Below, piece by piece: positions 5,799-11,847 of a stretch of 20,897 nucleotides of DNA; position 1 is the first letter of the stretch; each line of letters opens with the position of its first letter. The stretch is from CAYHEQ01 sp964355795 (GTDB lineage Bacteria; Patescibacteriota; JACPGU01): the NCBI GenBank assembly GCA_964355795.1, contig CAYHEQ010000011.1, positions 1 through 20,897 on the forward strand, given 5' to 3'. The notes beneath the pieces are model-generated. The model saw nothing but the letters and a program-made list of their open reading frames with translations. It made no database searches and had not been told where the DNA came from. The translations under genes were made by a program, and so were the position numbers.

Positions 5799-6674
5799 TT
5801 ATTTAATCTCCACTCTTTTGATAGACGAAAACTGCGTGGCGGTTTTGATGATTTGCGAGGTCGCCGTTTTTTCTTCGCAGGCTTGAGCGTCCTTCCCCGT
5901 TATCTTTTTGTCAAAACTGATTTTGGCCGAACCATCTTTGATAACCAAATCTTTTATCTTAATTGTGGCATCAATGGCACTAGCGTATTCTTCGCCTTGT
6001 TCAACAAATCTCGGCCCTTTAATCAGCAACTCTAATGTTGTCCGCAAGAGATTGCTAACATTGTCTTTTTGCGCGATAACGCGTGCTACTGGATAGACCT
6101 TGGAACAATCAGTATCTGCCCCTAGAGTTTTGGAGAAGAACAAAGAAATATTCTGGGTATTGTCCAGATTCAAAACGAGAGGGATTCTCACTATATCCAT
6201 AGGCGAGCCATCCTTTGGCGATGTCCAATAAGTTTCCGCTATGACTTGGTTGGTGGTCGGTCTTTTGATCAGATAATCTATCGTTATTTCAAAATCCCCA
6301 AATTGTCCTATATCGGGCGCTTTGGCGTAGGCGACATCTTCGTAAATAATCTCTTTATTTTTTTCCTCGTATATTCTCACATTGACGACACTCTCAAAAA
6401 CGCGAGCCGAGCCTTTGATGGCGAAAGGCAGAGAAACGGTTGCTTTGGTCTTGGGTTCGGATACGGAGATATTGGCTGGTTCTTTTTTGATCTTCGGCAA
6501 TTTGTTTTTTGCCTGTAAATTAAAAACAAGAGCGACAATGGCTATGCCGAGGATAACGACGATAGCCATTAATGCCCGTAAGGTTTTTTTGTTCGCCTGT
6601 TTTTTTGCCTGCCCCGACCGGCCTGTCCCGATCTTCGTGTCGGGAAGCGTCGGGGTTTTTTTGTTGTTTTTCAT
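5799..6674 (-). CDS. Membrane-anchored Gmad2 plus GerMN domain protein
   Basis: A 291-residue protein with a polar, basic N-terminus, one transmembrane anchor (about residues 33-52), then a Gmad2 immunoglobulin-like domain (about 66-160: INVSEP-type start, LPFAIKGSARVFE, VNVRIYEEK) and a GerMN domain (about 170-288: ISLFFSKT, VYPVARVI, TTLELLIKGP, AKISF). These domains occur in spore germination and cell-envelope proteins; here a sporulation role is unlikely, and an envelope or peptidoglycan-associated role is inferred. SD AGGAGG lies 5 bases before ATG 6674. The gene is 23 bp after the RlmD-like gene. Residues about 7-21 (TPTLPDTKIGTGRSG) are encoded by a nested palindromic repeat. Confidence 0.85.
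   Translation of the reverse strand: MKNNKKTPTLPDTKIGTGRSGQAKKQANKKTLRALMAIVVILGIAIVALVFNLQAKNKLPKIKKEPANISVSEPKTKATVSLPFAIKGSARVFESVVNVRIYEEKNKEIIYEDVAYAKAPDIGQFGDFEITIDYLIKRPTTNQVIAETYWTSPKDGSPMDIVRIPLVLNLDNTQNISLFFSKTLGADTDCSKVYPVARVIAQKDNVSNLLRTTLELLIKGPRFVEQGEEYASAIDATIKIKDLVIKDGSAKISFDKKITGKDAQACEEKTATSQIIKTATQFSSIKRVEIK
6612..6655. repeat. Nested palindrome inside the start of the GerMN gene
   Basis: Outer pair CCCCGAC (6612-6618) with GTCGGGG (6649-6655); inner pair TCCCGA (6626-6631) with TCGGGA (6640-6645). It encodes the disordered-looking cytoplasmic N-terminus of the GerMN protein. The TCCCGA/TCGGGA pairing also occurs at 3250-3269. Confidence 0.75.
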
Positions 6675-6697
6675 AAGCCCCTCCTAGACACATCGTA

Positions 6698-8122
6698 TCA
6701 CTTTCTTTCCAAAATTGCCAATCCCTCAATGTGCGGGGTGCGGGGGAAGAAATTATACAAGTTTATAGTTTCTAGTTTATAGTTTTTAGTGAGAAATGCG
6801 AGGTCGCGGGCTTGGGTGGAAATATTGCAGGACAAATAGATAATCTTTTTCGGCTTTACCTCAAGAATTTTTTCAATAACTTTCTTATGCAAACCGGAGC
6901 GGGGAGGATCGAGGATCAATAGCTGATTGGGCACTATTAAGTCCAGCGCCTTTTCGGTGGAAGCGCAGACAGCCTCGCAATTTTTCAGTCCATTGAGCTC
7001 GATATTTTCTTGAGCGAATCGGACAGATTCCTCATTGTTGTCAACGAAAGAAATGCAGGGTGTCGTTTTGATGTCCGACATCTGGGCATCCTTTGATGTC
7101 GGACATCGAAATTTCGAAGTTAAAGATGCTAAGTAAATCCCTATCGCGCCCGTACCGCAATACAAATCCAAAATATCTAATTTATCCGCATCATCCGCGA
7201 CAAAATCCGCGATATCCGTGAGGACTTTAGCGAATACAGGCACATTGACTTGGAAAAAGCTAAAAAGTCCGTAGCGTAATTTCCGACCCAAAATTTCTTC
7301 TTCCAAAAAATTTTGCCCCTCGTGATGGAGCAACTCCGTCGGCACTGAAGCAGGGGACTGGTGTGTAGAATAATAAATACTCGCCCCCAATATTCTCACA
7401 TTCTTGAGAATGTGAGAATAACTATCTAGGGTATCAATCCCGACTAATTTTGGCTTTAGATGTCCGACATCAAAGGATGCCCAGATGTCGGACATCGGGA
7501 TTTTATCTTTTATGAATAGCCCAGCAATGGTTTCGCCTCTTTGATTACTTCTGACAATCAAAGTCTTCAGCGAGCGAAGGGGAATTTTCACTTCATTAAT
7601 CCAGCCGAGGATCGCTCTGGCGGTTTCGTTAATGGCGGAGCTGGCCAATTCGCATTTTTCCAGCGCCACCATTGCGTGTGAACCGCGAGCGAAAAGAGCG
7701 AGAGAAATCTTGCCGTTCACTTCTGCAAACGAAAACTCCATTTTGTTACGATAACCGTAGAGTGGCCCATTGGCTACAATTTTGCAATTTTCAATTTTCA
7801 ACCCGCCTGCCGGCGAGGCAGGTTTTGCAATTTTTTGGAATGTCTCTCTGGCAATTTCCACTTTTTGCTCATTTTCGTAGTCCCAATCCATTACCTGCCA
7901 TGGGGAGCAGGAAAGAAAATGGCTTTCTTTGGCATCTATTCTATGGGGAGAAGGCTTTACGATATTCTGCGCGATGCCTTCCAGAATGCCAGATTTTTTC
8001 TTCCAATTTTCCACTTCTACTTCTTCGTCGGGCAAAGCATTCCAAACCAAAAAGGGTCCGCGTTCCTCTGCGTACCCTAGCCCTTGACCACCAAAGATTA
8101 GTTTTCCAATTTTTAGTTGCAT
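6698..8122 (-). CDS. RlmD/TrmA-type 23S rRNA or tRNA uracil-C5 methyltransferase
   Basis: A 474-residue RumA/TrmA family enzyme that transfers methyl from SAM to C5 of a uridine in RNA. Seen: FFQVN motif, SAM motif LDLYCGTGAIG, acidic VDNNEES, LDPPRSGLHKK, catalytic Cys 432 in LSCNISTQARD, and base Glu 466 in HIEG. The N-terminal part (residues 1-60) fits a TRAM-like RNA-binding domain. The usual Fe-S motif CxxxxxCGGC is represented only by HFLSCSPWQ, so the cluster is probably absent. The gene carries six repeats in frame (residues about 101-106, 108-116, 209-222, 235-244, 339-351, 445-454), which helps explain its length. No SD. Target site (U1939, U747 or tRNA U54) cannot be told from sequence. 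Confidence 0.9.
   Translation of the reverse strand: MQLKIGKLIFGGQGLGYAEERGPFLVWNALPDEEVEVENWKKKSGILEGIAQNIVKPSPHRIDAKESHFLSCSPWQVMDWDYENEQKVEIARETFQKIAKPASPAGGLKIENCKIVANGPLYGYRNKMEFSFAEVNGKISLALFARGSHAMVALEKCELASSAINETARAILGWINEVKIPLRSLKTLIVRSNQRGETIAGLFIKDKIPMSDIWASFDVGHLKPKLVGIDTLDSYSHILKNVRILGASIYYSTHQSPASVPTELLHHEGQNFLEEEILGRKLRYGLFSFFQVNVPVFAKVLTDIADFVADDADKLDILDLYCGTGAIGIYLASLTSKFRCPTSKDAQMSDIKTTPCISFVDNNEESVRFAQENIELNGLKNCEAVCASTEKALDLIVPNQLLILDPPRSGLHKKVIEKILEVKPKKIIYLSCNISTQARDLAFLTKNYKLETINLYNFFPRTPHIEGLAILERK
6761..6788. repeat. 28-bp heptad block (4 x 7 bp), GTTTATA type, in RlmD-like gene
   Basis: Units GTTTATA, GTTTCTA, GTTTATA, GTTTTTA. It encodes residues about 445-454 (KNYKLETINL) shortly before the catalytic Glu region. 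The similar but longer ATAGTTT-type tract at 9615-9649 is intergenic. Confidence 0.85.
7070..7107. repeat. 38-bp palindromic element, copy C (inside RlmD-like gene)
   Basis: Arms GATGTCCGACATC (7070-7082) and GATGTCGGACATC (7095-7107), core TGGGCATCCTTT (7083-7094). It is read on the minus strand as RCPTSKDAQMSDIK (residues about 339-351), between SAM motif I and the acidic VDNNEES strand, in a phase different from copies A and D. Confidence 0.95.
7391..7420. repeat. 30-bp palindrome inside RlmD-like gene
   Basis: TATTCTCACATTC (7391-7403) and GAATGTGAGAATA (7408-7420) are perfect reverse complements around TTGA. It encodes YSHILKNVRI (residues about 235-244), upstream of the conserved SPASVPTELLHH segment. 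The sequence is unrelated to copies C and D but has the same 13-bp arm length. Confidence 0.85.
7459..7496. repeat. 38-bp palindromic element, copy D (inverted, inside RlmD-like gene)
   Basis: Arms GATGTCCGACATC (7459-7471) and GATGTCGGACATC (7484-7496). The core is AAAGGATGCCCA, the reverse complement of the core in copy C, so this copy is in the opposite orientation. It is translated as PMSDIWASFDVGH (residues about 209-222) in the central domain before the SAM domain. Confidence 0.95.
7777..7822. repeat. Degenerate CAATTTT heptads plus CCTGCC hairpin in RlmD-like gene
   Basis: CAATTTT units start at 7777, 7785 and 7792 (one 8-bp, then 7-bp steps), ending CAA at 7799. A hairpin CCTGCC/GGCAGG (7806-7811 with 7817-7822) follows. 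Together they encode KPASPAGGLKIENCKI (residues about 100-116). A GGCGGGCAGGC segment similar to this hairpin is inserted in the repeat at 8211-8269. Confidence 0.65.
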
Positions 8123-8153
8123 ATCTAAATCTTATCTCTATAGTCATCTCCGC

Positions 8154-8296
8154 TTCTTGTCATTCCTACGTTGCAAAGTGGTCACTTTGCGGCACGTAAA
8201 CCTTAGATTAGATATCCGACTTCCCTCCACTTCGGCGGGCAGGCTGGGCATCCTTCGAAGTCGAATATCGGATTCGGATACTGGAAATGACAAGAA
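8154..8296. mobile_element. MITE-like element with TGTCATTCC-type ends (143 bp)
   Basis: TTCTTGTCATTCC (8154-8166) and GGAAATGACAAGAA (8283-8296) are inverted repeats with one extra base. Inside are a perfect hairpin GCAAAGTG/CACTTTGC (8173-8190) and palindromic element F (8211-8269). The TGTCATTCC...GGAATGACA outer ends resemble non-autonomous repeats seen in many bacteria (from memory). The element fills the space between the 3' end of the anchored protein gene (2 bp away) and the leader of the RlmD-like gene, leaving about 30 bp of native leader. Confidence 0.68.
8211..8269. repeat. Palindromic element, copy F (third arm type, with 21-bp insert)
   Basis: Arm GATATCCGACTTC (8211-8223), a 21-bp GC-rich segment (8224-8244), core TGGGCATCCTTC (8245-8256), arm GAAGTCGAATATC (8257-8269). 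The arms match at 12 of 13 positions as reverse complements. The core differs from that of copies C and E by its last base only. This is the third arm sequence found with the same core. Confidence 0.82.
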
Positions 8297-8298
8297 AT

Positions 8299-8949
8299 CT
8301 ATTGAGCTACTGGATTGATGAAATTAAACGACGAAGACATTTTCTGGAAAACTTTTTGAGCATCGGCGTCCTTCCCGCTATCATCGCTGATGATAGTAAT
8401 GAAGTCGGGCTGACCGATAGCGACGATAGTATGATTGCCCACTGATTGCGCTTCTTTCATTTCTAACGCTTTGACGCCAGAAGTTAGCGTAATTTCTTTT
8501 TGGGAACTAATGAAACTGCCGATATTTTTTTGCGTCCATTCAGCTAGGGGCAATTTCCCCTCGTTTTTCTGAATAGTCACGGACACTCCCGAGACCAAAC
8601 AGCTCGCATCGTCAGGCTTTTCTTGGCAAACAGATGAGAGGTCAATGCGGTCTTTTTCCGCCAAAGGAATGAAGTCTAGGATGTCAATGATACCGAAGGA
8701 TTTGTCTTGATCGCTGATATTCCTGTAATTATATGCCCAATCTGAAGGATAATCAAAGCGAGTGTTATAATTTTGGTTGCTATAAGCGCGCCAAGTTCTT
8801 GGCGCTCCATTATTTTTCTTAAACCAAATCTCCGCCAGAACCACGACCGTCAAAACGACTATCGCGACAATAATGATAGCGCCCCAGCGAACAACTTTTT
8901 TTATTTTTTCTTTGTGCCCCGCGGGGGACACTTTGATTTTTTTTGACAT
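8299..8949 (-). CDS. Membrane-anchored extracytoplasmic protein of unknown function
   Basis: A 216-residue protein from ATG 8949, chosen because GGAGGG lies 5-6 bases upstream; the upstream GTG would overlap that SD. A basic N-terminus is followed by a transmembrane anchor (about residues 22-42, WGAIIIVAIVVLTVVVLAEIW) and an exported domain with WRAYSNQNYNTRFDYPSDW, a pattern common in PsbP-like or lipoprotein-like domains of CPR proteins, then GVSVTIQKN and a C-terminal helix DAQKVFQKMSSSFNFI. Two Cys (in VCQEK and ASCLV) could form a disulfide. It follows the nucleotidyltransferase gene by 16 bp, so they are likely cotranscribed. Function unknown. Confidence 0.75.
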   Translation of the reverse strand: MSKKIKVSPAGHKEKIKKVVRWGAIIIVAIVVLTVVVLAEIWFKKNNGAPRTWRAYSNQNYNTRFDYPSDWAYNYRNISDQDKSFGIIDILDFIPLAEKDRIDLSSVCQEKPDDASCLVSGVSVTIQKNEGKLPLAEWTQKNIGSFISSQKEITLTSGVKALEMKEAQSVGNHTIVAIGQPDFITIISDDSGKDADAQKVFQKMSSSFNFINPVAQ

Positions 8950-8965
8950 TTTACCCTCCACTCAT

Positions 8966-9616
8966 TTAATTTAATTGTTCTGGCAAATCCTTTCTTTTTT
9001 CAAAAGCCTCAATATCTTTCTTACTGTTTAATGCTCCCCAAAAGCCTTCGTGAAGGTGAAGCCTCAATTTCATTTTGGGAAAAACATCTGATTCAATACT
9101 GCCCTTGTCGGGAAGCGCTTGCAGATATTCCTCGCGATTCAACATGTGCCAGCCGACATGCACCAATTTGTCCTCCAATATAGGATTAAAGATGAATTTC
9201 GCGTAGCCGTCATCTTCTTCTATTAGCCCAAATGGTAGGCGTGGATGGGCGACGATGATAGTACTCTCGCCATATTTTTCAAGCTCTGCTGGATTGATAT
9301 CGGTGATATCGTCGCTATTCAAAACTAAAACAAATTTCCCAGCTGTTAGTCCAAGAGCTTTTTTGGTGGCGCCACCTGTGCCAAGTGGCTCGTCCTCAAA
9401 AGAAAGTGCAATATTTTTGTCAGGGTATTTTTCTTTAATATATTCAGCTACAATGTCCGCTTGAAATCCCAAGGCCAAAACGATCTTGTCAACTTTGCCC
9501 AAAAGATAATCTATTTGGTGAGCGATGATGGATTTACCCCCAATCTCCATGAGCACTTTGGGGATGGGGCTTTCCATTCGCGTGCCTTTGCCTCCGGCGA
9601 GAATGATTGCTTGCAT
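8966..9616 (-). CDS. Sugar-phosphate nucleotidyltransferase (NTP_transferase family)
   Basis: A 216-residue protein with the nucleotide-binding signature LAGGKGTR (residues 6-13), PKVLMEIGGKSII, GTGGATKKAL, and a metal-binding NSDDITD. It transfers NMP from an NTP to a sugar 1-phosphate; the short length (catalytic domain only, no left-handed beta-helix) resembles MurU, HddC or RmlA-like short forms. The sugar cannot be predicted. It is the first gene of a minus-strand pair with the anchored protein. The ATG at 9616 has no SD and lies within a heptad repeat tract (9615-9649), so the leader itself is repeat-derived. Confidence 0.88.
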   Translation of the reverse strand: MQAIILAGGKGTRMESPIPKVLMEIGGKSIIAHQIDYLLGKVDKIVLALGFQADIVAEYIKEKYPDKNIALSFEDEPLGTGGATKKALGLTAGKFVLVLNSDDITDINPAELEKYGESTIIVAHPRLPFGLIEEDDGYAKFIFNPILEDKLVHVGWHMLNREEYLQALPDKGSIESDVFPKMKLRLHLHEGFWGALNSKKDIEAFEKRKDLPEQLN

Positions 9617-9649
9617 AGGTGATAGGTTATAGTGGATAGTTTTTAGTTT
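9615..9649. repeat. Heptad tract (5 x 7 bp), ATAGTTT type, at the nucleotidyltransferase start
   Basis: Units ATAGGTG, ATAGGTT, ATAGTGG, ATAGTTT, TTAGTTT. The tract begins within the start codon of the nucleotidyltransferase gene and forms its leader. Related to the coding block at 6761-6788. Confidence 0.7.
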
Positions 9650-9699
9650 ATTGAAAAATTATAGCAGAGCATGATATAAAATTAAAGTTTCTTTCTTAG

Positions 9700-9763
9700 A
9701 AATCAATTCAGAGGTTCGACCTTAGCTTCGAAACTTCTCCAAGGTCGAACCTCGGATTGATTT
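9700..9763. repeat. Palindromic element, copy G (GAGGTTCGACCTT arms)
   Basis: Arm GAGGTTCGACCTT (9711-9723), 17-bp core AGCTTCGAAACTTCTCC (9724-9740), arm AAGGTCGAACCTC (9741-9753). The inverted repeat continues imperfectly outward (AAATCAAT at 9700 with ATTGATTT ending 9763). It is almost the reverse complement of copy H at 12877-12929. The arms resemble those of copy E by one base, but the core is different. Confidence 0.9.
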
Positions 9764-9796
9764 AGGGAGTTCCTTAATTAGCGAAAATTTGCGGAC

Positions 9797-9852
9797 AAAA
9801 AAACTAGACCGACATTATGCCTAGCTTGAAGGAAGCTGGGCCATCGGCCTAG
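9797..9852 (-). terminator. Strong rho-independent terminator, minus strand
   Basis: On the minus strand CTAGGCCGA (9852-9844) pairs with TCGGTCTAG (9812-9804, one G-U), with a second hairpin AGCTT/AAGCT inside, followed by seven T (A-run 9797-9803). It would end the transcript of the 69-residue ORF and candidate RNA. Downstream sequence resembles that after the terminator at 2831-2863. Confidence 0.82.
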
Positions 9853-10045
9853 GGGGGCAGAAAATGTGAGTGATCGGAAAATGCGGAGAGAATAGCCCAG
9901 AGACAAGGTCGTGGGGCATCTCGTCTCTTAGGGTCAAACCCCAAAGGAGATTACTACAAAACGGTTTCGCCCCCTAAAACCGCCCACTGTAAACCCAGAG
10001 GCTTCTTGCGAAACCTATTGGGCCATTCTCCATGACAATTTTATT
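9853..10045 (-). ncRNA. Candidate structured RNA or long 3' UTR before the terminator
   Basis: This gene-free stretch appears GC-rich for an intergenic region here. On the minus strand GGTTTCGC (10015-10008) can pair with GCGAAACC (9970-9963), while CGGTTT (9982-9977) can pair with the overlapping AAACCG (9967-9962): two mutually exclusive stems, as in switches and attenuators. AGAGAC and GTCTCT (9928-9923 with 9904-9899) form another stem. The strong terminator at 9797-9852 follows on the same strand. No RNase P, tmRNA or SRP signature is visible. It could also be the 3' UTR of the 69-residue ORF. Confidence 0.4.
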
Positions 10046-10079
10046 TTATCGACTATTTGAGTATGCCTTTTTCTGGTGG

Positions 10080-10289
10080 TCAGATTTTTGCAGCGACCCT
10101 ACCGGCTGACGTTAGGGCTAGTTGGCCGTCGACGGGCTGGTACACCAGCATCCTTGCAAGCGCTTGCTCCACGGCAGAACGTTTGAAGTTTGTTGTCGGA
10201 ACGGGTTTTTTGTTCTTCATCATTTTTCTGAGCATTCTCAAAACAGTTTTCGGTATTTCTTTGCCAAACAGAGTTTTTTTGCTAGACAT
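10080..10289 (-). CDS. Small basic hypothetical protein (69 aa)
   Basis: ATG at 10289 is preceded by GGAGG at a good distance (GTGGAGGCTTCGGGTTATG), and the frame stops at TGA 10082-10080. The N-terminal half is Lys-rich (MSSKKTLFGKEIPKTV, MMKNKKPVP). The C-terminal half (VEQALARMLVYQPVDGQLALTSAGRVAAKI split here: residues 39-69) ends with an L.LT.AGR..A pattern seen at the wing of winged-helix proteins, but the domain would be shorter than normal. It diverges from radA. About 230 bp of structured-looking non-coding sequence and a strong terminator follow. Family not recognised. Confidence 0.55.
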   Translation of the reverse strand: MSSKKTLFGKEIPKTVLRMLRKMMKNKKPVPTTNFKRSAVEQALARMLVYQPVDGQLALTSAGRVAAKI

Positions 10290-10384
10290 AACCCGAAGCC
10301 TCCACGAAATAGGATTTTAGCGAGAAAAACAGAGAACGCTTTGATGGGCGAAGAATTCTCCATCCTCCTTCGAGCCAGATTATC

Positions 10385-10400
10385 AAAGGACTTGTCCTTT
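10385..10400. repeat. AAAGGAC/GTCCTTT hairpin upstream of radA
   Basis: AAAGGAC (10385-10391) and GTCCTTT (10394-10400) form a perfect 7-bp stem with a 2-base centre. It lies between the divergent 69-residue ORF and radA, 21 bp before the TATAAT at 10421. Confidence 0.55.
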
Positions 10401-10420
10401 CGCGTGAGGATATTTTAGCA

Positions 10421-10468
10421 TATAATGAGAAATAAGAAAATAAGAAAGTAAAAAATTAAGAAAACTAA
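10421..10468 (+). promoter_or_regulatory. radA -10 box and A-rich octad leader
   Basis: TATAAT at 10421-10426 without a recognisable -35. From 10429 to 10468 the leader consists of about five A-rich 8-bp units of the form NAAATAAG (GAAATAAG, AAAATAAG, AAAGTAAA, AAATTAAG, AAAACTAA), ending two bases before ATG 10471. No SD is present. Confidence 0.5.
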
Positions 10469-10470
10469 AA

Positions 10471-11835
10471 ATGGCCAAGAGTATTTCAAAGTTTGTCTGC
10501 AACTCTTGCGGGGCGGAGTATGTCCGTTGGCAGGGAAAGTGTAACCAGTGCAATGGCTGGGAGACTTTGGTTGAAGTGAAAATCGCGCAAAATCAAAATT
10601 CAAAGATCAAAAATCAAAGTTTTGGTACGGCTTCGCCATTAATATCTCTAGACAAGGTGGATAGTAAAAATTTTGAACGGATCAAAACCAATATCGGTGA
10701 ATTTGATCGCGTGCTCGGAGGGGGAGTGGTGCTGGGTTCTTTGGTGCTGCTTGGTGGCGATCCGGGGATAGGCAAATCAACGCTTCTTCTGCAATCTTTG
10801 GTCGGCATTTCCAAGAACAAAGATATTGAAAAAATTCTTTATATTTCCGGCGAAGAATCGGCGCAACAAATCAAATTAAGGGCCGAAAGATTACAGATTA
10901 AAGAAGAAAAAATCTACCTCCTCGCCGAAAATGATCTGGAAAATATTGTGGCCACGATTGAGACGGAAAAGCCCAATCTGGTCATCGTGGATTCTATTCA
11001 GACCGTTTTTTCTGGCAATATCGCTTCCGCCTCCGGCTCTATCGCGCAAGTGAAAAATGCGACCGAACAACTAATGCGCATCGCCAAAACCACCAATGTG
11101 CCAATTTTTATCATCGGCCATGTGACCAAAGACGGGGGAATCGCGGGACCGAAAACGCTCGAACACCTCGTCGATGTCGTTTTGTATCTGGAAGGCGATC
11201 GCTATCAGTCCTTTCGCATTTTGCGAGGGATAAAAAATAGATTTGGCAAGACTTCAGAAGTGGGGATTTTTGAAATGGAGCAAGAGGGGATGGTGGAAGT
11301 GGCCAATCCCTCCAAAGTTTTCTTGGAAGAAAGACTGGAAGGGGCGAGCGGTGTGGCGGTGTCGGCCATAGTGGAGGGCAACCGACCATTTCTCGTCGAG
11401 ATTCAAGCTTTGACCGCCAAAAGTTATTTCGGTTATCCCAAGAGAACTGCCTCGGGATATGACTTGAACCGCTTAAATCTGCTGATCGCCATTATTGAAA
11501 AAAGAGCGGGAGTGGACCTCTCCACGCACGATGTTTATCTGAATATCGTTGGAGGGATAAAAGTAAGAGAAAACGCCGTGGATCTGGCGGTGGCGATGAG
11601 TATTATTTCGGCGGTGAAAAATCAGCCGATAGCGTCAAGTACGGCTATTTTCGGCGAATTGGGACTCTCCGGCGAAGTGCGTTCGGTGCCCAATCTGGAG
11701 AAGAGAGTGGAGGAAGCGGTACGTCTTGGCTTCGCCACTTTGCTCTTGCCAAGATTGACGAAGGGTGCCAATATTAAAAGTAAGGTAAAAGTTGTTGAAG
11801 TAAAGACATTAAAAGAAACAGTAAAAATTTTGTAG
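10471..11835 (+). CDS. radA: DNA repair protein RadA (Sms)
   Basis: A 454-residue RecA-like ATPase that promotes branch migration in homologous recombination. The N-terminal C4 zinc finger is at residues about 9-28 (CNSCGAEY, CNQCNGW). Walker A is GGDPGIGKST (95-104), followed by SGEES and the RadA-specific KNRFG motif (255-259). The C-terminal third is the Lon-protease-like domain (GVAVSAIVEG, KRTASGYDLNRL, IFGELGLSGEVR). All hallmarks are present and the length is normal. A 28-bp heptad repeat at 10591-10618 encodes part of the linker between zinc finger and ATPase domain (residues 41-50, NQNSKIKNQS). The leader lacks an SD. The next gene starts 12 bp downstream. Confidence 0.97.
   Translation: MAKSISKFVCNSCGAEYVRWQGKCNQCNGWETLVEVKIAQNQNSKIKNQSFGTASPLISLDKVDSKNFERIKTNIGEFDRVLGGGVVLGSLVLLGGDPGIGKSTLLLQSLVGISKNKDIEKILYISGEESAQQIKLRAERLQIKEEKIYLLAENDLENIVATIETEKPNLVIVDSIQTVFSGNIASASGSIAQVKNATEQLMRIAKTTNVPIFIIGHVTKDGGIAGPKTLEHLVDVVLYLEGDRYQSFRILRGIKNRFGKTSEVGIFEMEQEGMVEVANPSKVFLEERLEGASGVAVSAIVEGNRPFLVEIQALTAKSYFGYPKRTASGYDLNRLNLLIAIIEKRAGVDLSTHDVYLNIVGGIKVRENAVDLAVAMSIISAVKNQPIASSTAIFGELGLSGEVRSVPNLEKRVEEAVRLGFATLLLPRLTKGANIKSKVKVVEVKTLKETVKIL
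10591..10618. repeat. 28-bp heptad block (4 x 7 bp), NATCAAA type, in radA
   Basis: Units AATCAAA, ATTCAAA, GATCAAA, AATCAAA. It encodes the flexible linker between the RadA zinc finger and ATPase core (residues 41-50). Confidence 0.85.
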
Positions 11836-11847
11836 AAAGGAGATTCT

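Noticed and set aside
9853..10045. RNase P RNA, tmRNA or SRP RNA in the gene-free region
   Set aside because: None of the diagnostic conserved stretches of these RNAs is visible on either strand; left as an unclassified candidate.
10332..10373. ATG at 10373 on the minus strand opening a 41-codon frame after GGAGG
   Set aside because: The SD directly touches the ATG (no spacer) and the frame runs through the leader and start of the better-supported 69-residue ORF.
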